A stretch of 64,000 nt of DNA, taken from an uncultured Phascolarctobacterium sp. GTDB taxonomy: Bacteria; Bacillota; Negativicutes; Acidaminococcales; Acidaminococcaceae. Where the stretch lies: NCBI GenBank assembly GCA_900551745.1, contig URXA01000005.1:1-64000 (forward strand). The letters are read 5' to 3'. Shown here one piece after another: positions 62,987 to 64,000 of the stretch. Every line of letters starts with the position of its first letter. Positions within the stretch are counted from its first letter, which is position 1. Made by a program: the position numbers and the translations under genes. The notes below the pieces were generated by a model, which worked only from the letters and a program-made list of their open reading frames with translations, did not search any database and was not told where the DNA came from.

Positions 62987-64000
62987 ATGGACGCAAAAAC
63001 AATTATCGACCAAACAGAAAAATATTATTTGCCGGTCTTTGGTCGATATCAGCTGGCACTTACTCATGGTAAAGGCTGTAAGCTTTACGACGCTGACGGT
63101 AATGAATATCTGGATTTTTTAGCAGGGATAGCAGTTAATTCTTTGGGGCACGCACATCCTGCATTGGTAAAGGCTATTAGTGAACAGGCTGCGAAACTTA
63201 TGCACTGTTCTAATATTTACTATACTGATATTCAGGCAAAAGCTGTTAAAGAAATCATTGAAACTACAGGTTTTGACAGGGTGTTTTTAGCAAATAGCGG
63301 TGCTGAAGCTAATGAAGGCGCCATAAAACTTGCGCGTAAATACGGTCATCAAAAAAATGAGGGGAAATATCGTATTATAACGGCTGTACATTCCTTTCAT
63401 GGTCGGACTATGATGACTGTTACTGCCACAGGTCAGCCTAAATATCAGCAAGGATATGAGCCGTTGCCTGCAGGTTTTGATTATGTTCCTTATGGTGACT
63501 TGGAAGCGTTGCGTGAAGCAATGGATGAAGATGTTTGCTGTGTTTTGCTCGAGCCTATTCAGGGGGAAGGCGGCGTTCATGTTCCCAGTGATACATACTT
63601 GCGTGAGGCAAGATTATTGTGTGATAAATATGACGCACTGCTTGTTTTTGATGAAATTCAAACAGGTGTCGCGCGTACAGGAAAATGGTTTGCGTATATG
63701 CATAGTGGTGTAAAACCTGACATTATGACTTTTGCCAAAGGGATAGGCGGTGGTTTTCCTGTTGGTGGTTTTGTCGTCACAGAAAGGTTGGCGCATGTTT
63801 TTAAGCCTGGTGATCATGGTGGTACTTTTGGCGGTAATGCTTTAGCATGCGCGGCTATTTATGCGACCTTAACTACAATAAAAAATGAAAATATTGTAGA
63901 ACAGACGGCGGAAAAAGGAGCTTATTTCAAAAAGAAACTGGAATTTCTGATGGCTAAGTATCCGGATAAGGTTATTGAAATACGCGGCTGCGGCTTGATT
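62987..64000 (+). CDS. argD: Acetylornithine aminotransferase, 3' end outside window
   Basis: Open from ATG 62987 (AGAGGGG upstream) to the window edge: 338 codons, no stop. Class III PLP transaminase: FLAGIAVNSLGHAHPAL, LANSGAEANEGAIKLARKY, HSFHGRTMMT, EPIQGEGGVH, DEIQTGVARTGKWF and FAKGIGGGFPVGGF with the PLP-binding Lys. Converts acetylglutamate semialdehyde to acetylornithine. Fourth gene of the arg operon. Confidence 0.95.
   Translation, partial: MDAKTIIDQTEKYYLPVFGRYQLALTHGKGCKLYDADGNEYLDFLAGIAVNSLGHAHPALVKAISEQAAKLMHCSNIYYTDIQAKAVKEIIETTGFDRVFLANSGAEANEGAIKLARKYGHQKNEGKYRIITAVHSFHGRTMMTVTATGQPKYQQGYEPLPAGFDYVPYGDLEALREAMDEDVCCVLLEPIQGEGGVHVPSDTYLREARLLCDKYDALLVFDEIQTGVARTGKWFAYMHSGVKPDIMTFAKGIGGGFPVGGFVVTERLAHVFKPGDHGGTFGGNALACAAIYATLTTIKNENIVEQTAEKGAYFKKKLEFLMAKYPDKVIEIRGCGLI

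Overview
The window reads as the chromosome of an anaerobic diderm Firmicute (class Negativicutes). Type V autotransporters with C-terminal beta-barrels, a Skp/OmpH chaperone and signal peptides indicate an outer membrane. The housekeeping synteny comF / hpf-secA-prfB / csaB / ftsEX is Firmicute-like, and CsaB is typical of diderm Firmicutes that anchor their envelope through SLH domains. Base composition (low-to-mid 40s % GC by eye) and the gene set would suit a gut genus such as Phascolarctobacterium, but genus is an inference. No tRNA, rRNA, insertion sequence or CRISPR array was recognised.

Layout. (1) 1-23,100: a surface-adhesin island with three giant autotransporter genes (the first cut by the window edge), a YbjN-like protein, a Skp-like chaperone and a 61-aa unknown. 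The two complete autotransporter genes are each preceded by a cobalamin-riboswitch-like leader followed by an intrinsic terminator, and their last 2.8 kb are nearly identical DNA. (2) 23.2-29.2 kb: a TIM-barrel protein, then a MerR-type regulator and a complete gallate-decarboxylase-type module: UbiD/LpdC decarboxylase, SLC13-type permease, UbiX/LpdB flavin prenyltransferase and LpdD. Its promoter has the 19-bp spacer typical of MerR activation. (3) 29.3-36.9 kb: an M20 peptidase, an Fe(III)-type ABC transporter, a secreted pentapeptide-repeat protein, a HAD phosphatase, and a SpeD-like protein lacking the serine that forms the pyruvoyl cofactor. (4) 37-45 kb: RecD2, ComF, an HD-GYP protein, a roughly 205-nt structured RNA with its own promoter and terminator (probable raiA RNA), a polar amino-acid ABC transporter with two tandem binding proteins, and the hibernation factor HPF. 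(5) 45-59.4 kb: core genes secA, prfB (with its programmed frameshift), a DUF5693-like membrane protein, csaB, ftsE, ftsX, an EnvC-like M23 hydrolase, a CtpA-type protease, pgi, a ComEC-like metallo-beta-lactamase and a monofunctional transglycosylase. (6) 59.7 kb to the end: arginine biosynthesis argC-argJ-argB-argD, with argD cut by the edge.

Most striking: vitamin-B12-type RNA control of giant surface adhesins. In both leaders the loop expected to kiss the aptamer (L13) lies in the 5' arm of the terminator, so ligand binding and termination look mutually exclusive. Together with the 2.8-kb direct repeat, this suggests a cobalamin-responsive, recombination-prone surface antigen system. Other points worth attention are the displaced raiA-like RNA, the serine-less SpeD homologue, and the MerR-controlled aromatic-acid decarboxylation operon.
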